A stretch of DNA of 6,169 nt, from positions 1 to 6,169 of the forward strand of contig CALLXZ010000144.1 in assembly GCA_937875605.1 (NCBI GenBank), given 5' to 3'. Below, piece after piece: positions 5,820 to 6,169 of this stretch. The stretch is from an uncultured Moheibacter sp. (GTDB lineage: Bacteria > Bacteroidota > Bacteroidia > Flavobacteriales > Weeksellaceae). How positions within the stretch are numbered: position 1 is the stretch's first letter; each line of letters opens with the position of its first letter. The notes beneath the pieces were generated by a model. It was given only the letters and a program-made list of their open reading frames with translations. It did no database searches and was not told the DNA's origin. Position numbers and translations under genes: made by a program.

Positions 5820-6169
5820 TCAATACTCCTGAATCAAAACCTCCGCAGGGATATTTAATTTCTCGTTTAGTTTGCGAATCATCGCAAGACTCAACTTTCT
5901 CTTCCCCGAAAGGATTTCAGATTTACGGGAACGCGCTCCAAGAATTTTAGTCAATTCGCTTTCCGATAAATTCATTTGATCCAAACGAAATTTAATTGCT
6001 TCCAATGGATTGGGTTGAGGAATCGTATAATGTTCATTTTCGAATTCCTTAATAAGAATAGAAAGAATCTCCAATTCGTCAGAATCCATGGAATCAGGTT
6101 TGATTTCTTTCTGTATCAATTCGTAAACTCTTTCCAGCATTTGCTCGTATTGCTGCTCATTTTTTATGG
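5820..6169 (-). CDS. HigA-like helix-turn-helix antitoxin (COG5499 type), N-terminus beyond the window
   Basis: The reading frame is open to the window edge. Upstream of the internal Met at 6140 it continues in frame as IKNEQQYEQ, giving 115 complete visible residues. This matches my memory of the COG5499/HigA antitoxin family of Bacteroidota: a start like PIKNE..YE.aLe, a helical region DELEILSILIKEFENEHY, the linker IPQPNPLEAIKFRLDQ, and a C-terminal XRE-type helix-turn-helix (about LSESELTKILGARSRKSEIL then KLSLAMIRKLNEKLNIP). Such proteins bind their own operator and neutralise a HigB-type mRNA interferase encoded just upstream, which would lie past position 6169. The stop is TGA. The true start is probably outside the window, so the Met at 6138-6140 should not be taken as the start. 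A stand-alone antitoxin-like regulator is also possible. Confidence 0.85.
   Translation of the reverse strand, partial: IKNEQQYEQMLERVYELIQKEIKPDSMDSDELEILSILIKEFENEHYTIPQPNPLEAIKFRLDQMNLSESELTKILGARSRKSEILSGKRKLSLAMIRKLNEKLNIPAEVLIQEY

Overview
The window is a piece of a Bacteroidota chromosome, most likely from a flavobacterium (Flavobacteriia). Four things point there: the ribosomal protein sequences (for example the L2 segment [10 protein letters not shown] and the S3 and L4 forms), the A/T-rich start contexts without a clear Shine-Dalgarno sequence, a textbook Bacteroidota promoter (TTTG, 19 bp, TATTTTTG), and a heptameric AAAGTTT tandem repeat in one gap. No species is claimed. Every gene lies on the minus strand, so transcription runs from high to low coordinates.

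Region 1 (about 5223 down to 1) is the S10-type ribosomal protein operon in canonical order: rplC (L3), rplD (L4), rplW (L23), rplB (L2), rpsS (S19), rplV (L22), rpsC (S3), rplP (L16), rpmC (L29), rpsQ (S17) and the first 82 codons of rplN (L14), which is cut by the window edge. Genes are packed with gaps of 1 to 30 bp. rplC and rplD overlap by 10 bp, and two junctions share the identical TAATATG stop/start. The one exception is a 101-bp gap between rplW and rplB that holds the 7-bp tandem repeat. The proteins build both subunits: L3, L4, L22, L23 and L29 around the exit tunnel and 23S core, L2, L14 and L16 near the peptidyl-transferase centre and subunit interface, S3 at the mRNA entry, S19 in the head, S17 as a 16S binder.

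Region 2 (5098-5369) is a 272-bp AT-rich gap holding the promoter of the ribosomal operon and an approximately 90-nt leader that may fold. rpsJ (S10), normally the gene directly before rplC in this operon, is not there.

Region 3 (5370-6169) holds two non-ribosomal genes on the same strand: a small predicted lipoprotein of unknown function, and the C-terminal part of a HigA/COG5499-like helix-turn-helix antitoxin whose reading frame runs off the window. The start of the ribosomal operon therefore borders what looks like accessory DNA.

Overall this is mostly an ordinary housekeeping locus. The points worth a second look are the rpsJ-less operon start with its own promoter and leader, the repeat spacer inside the operon, and the antitoxin/lipoprotein neighbours. 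I do not see an undescribed defence or mobile system inside the window.
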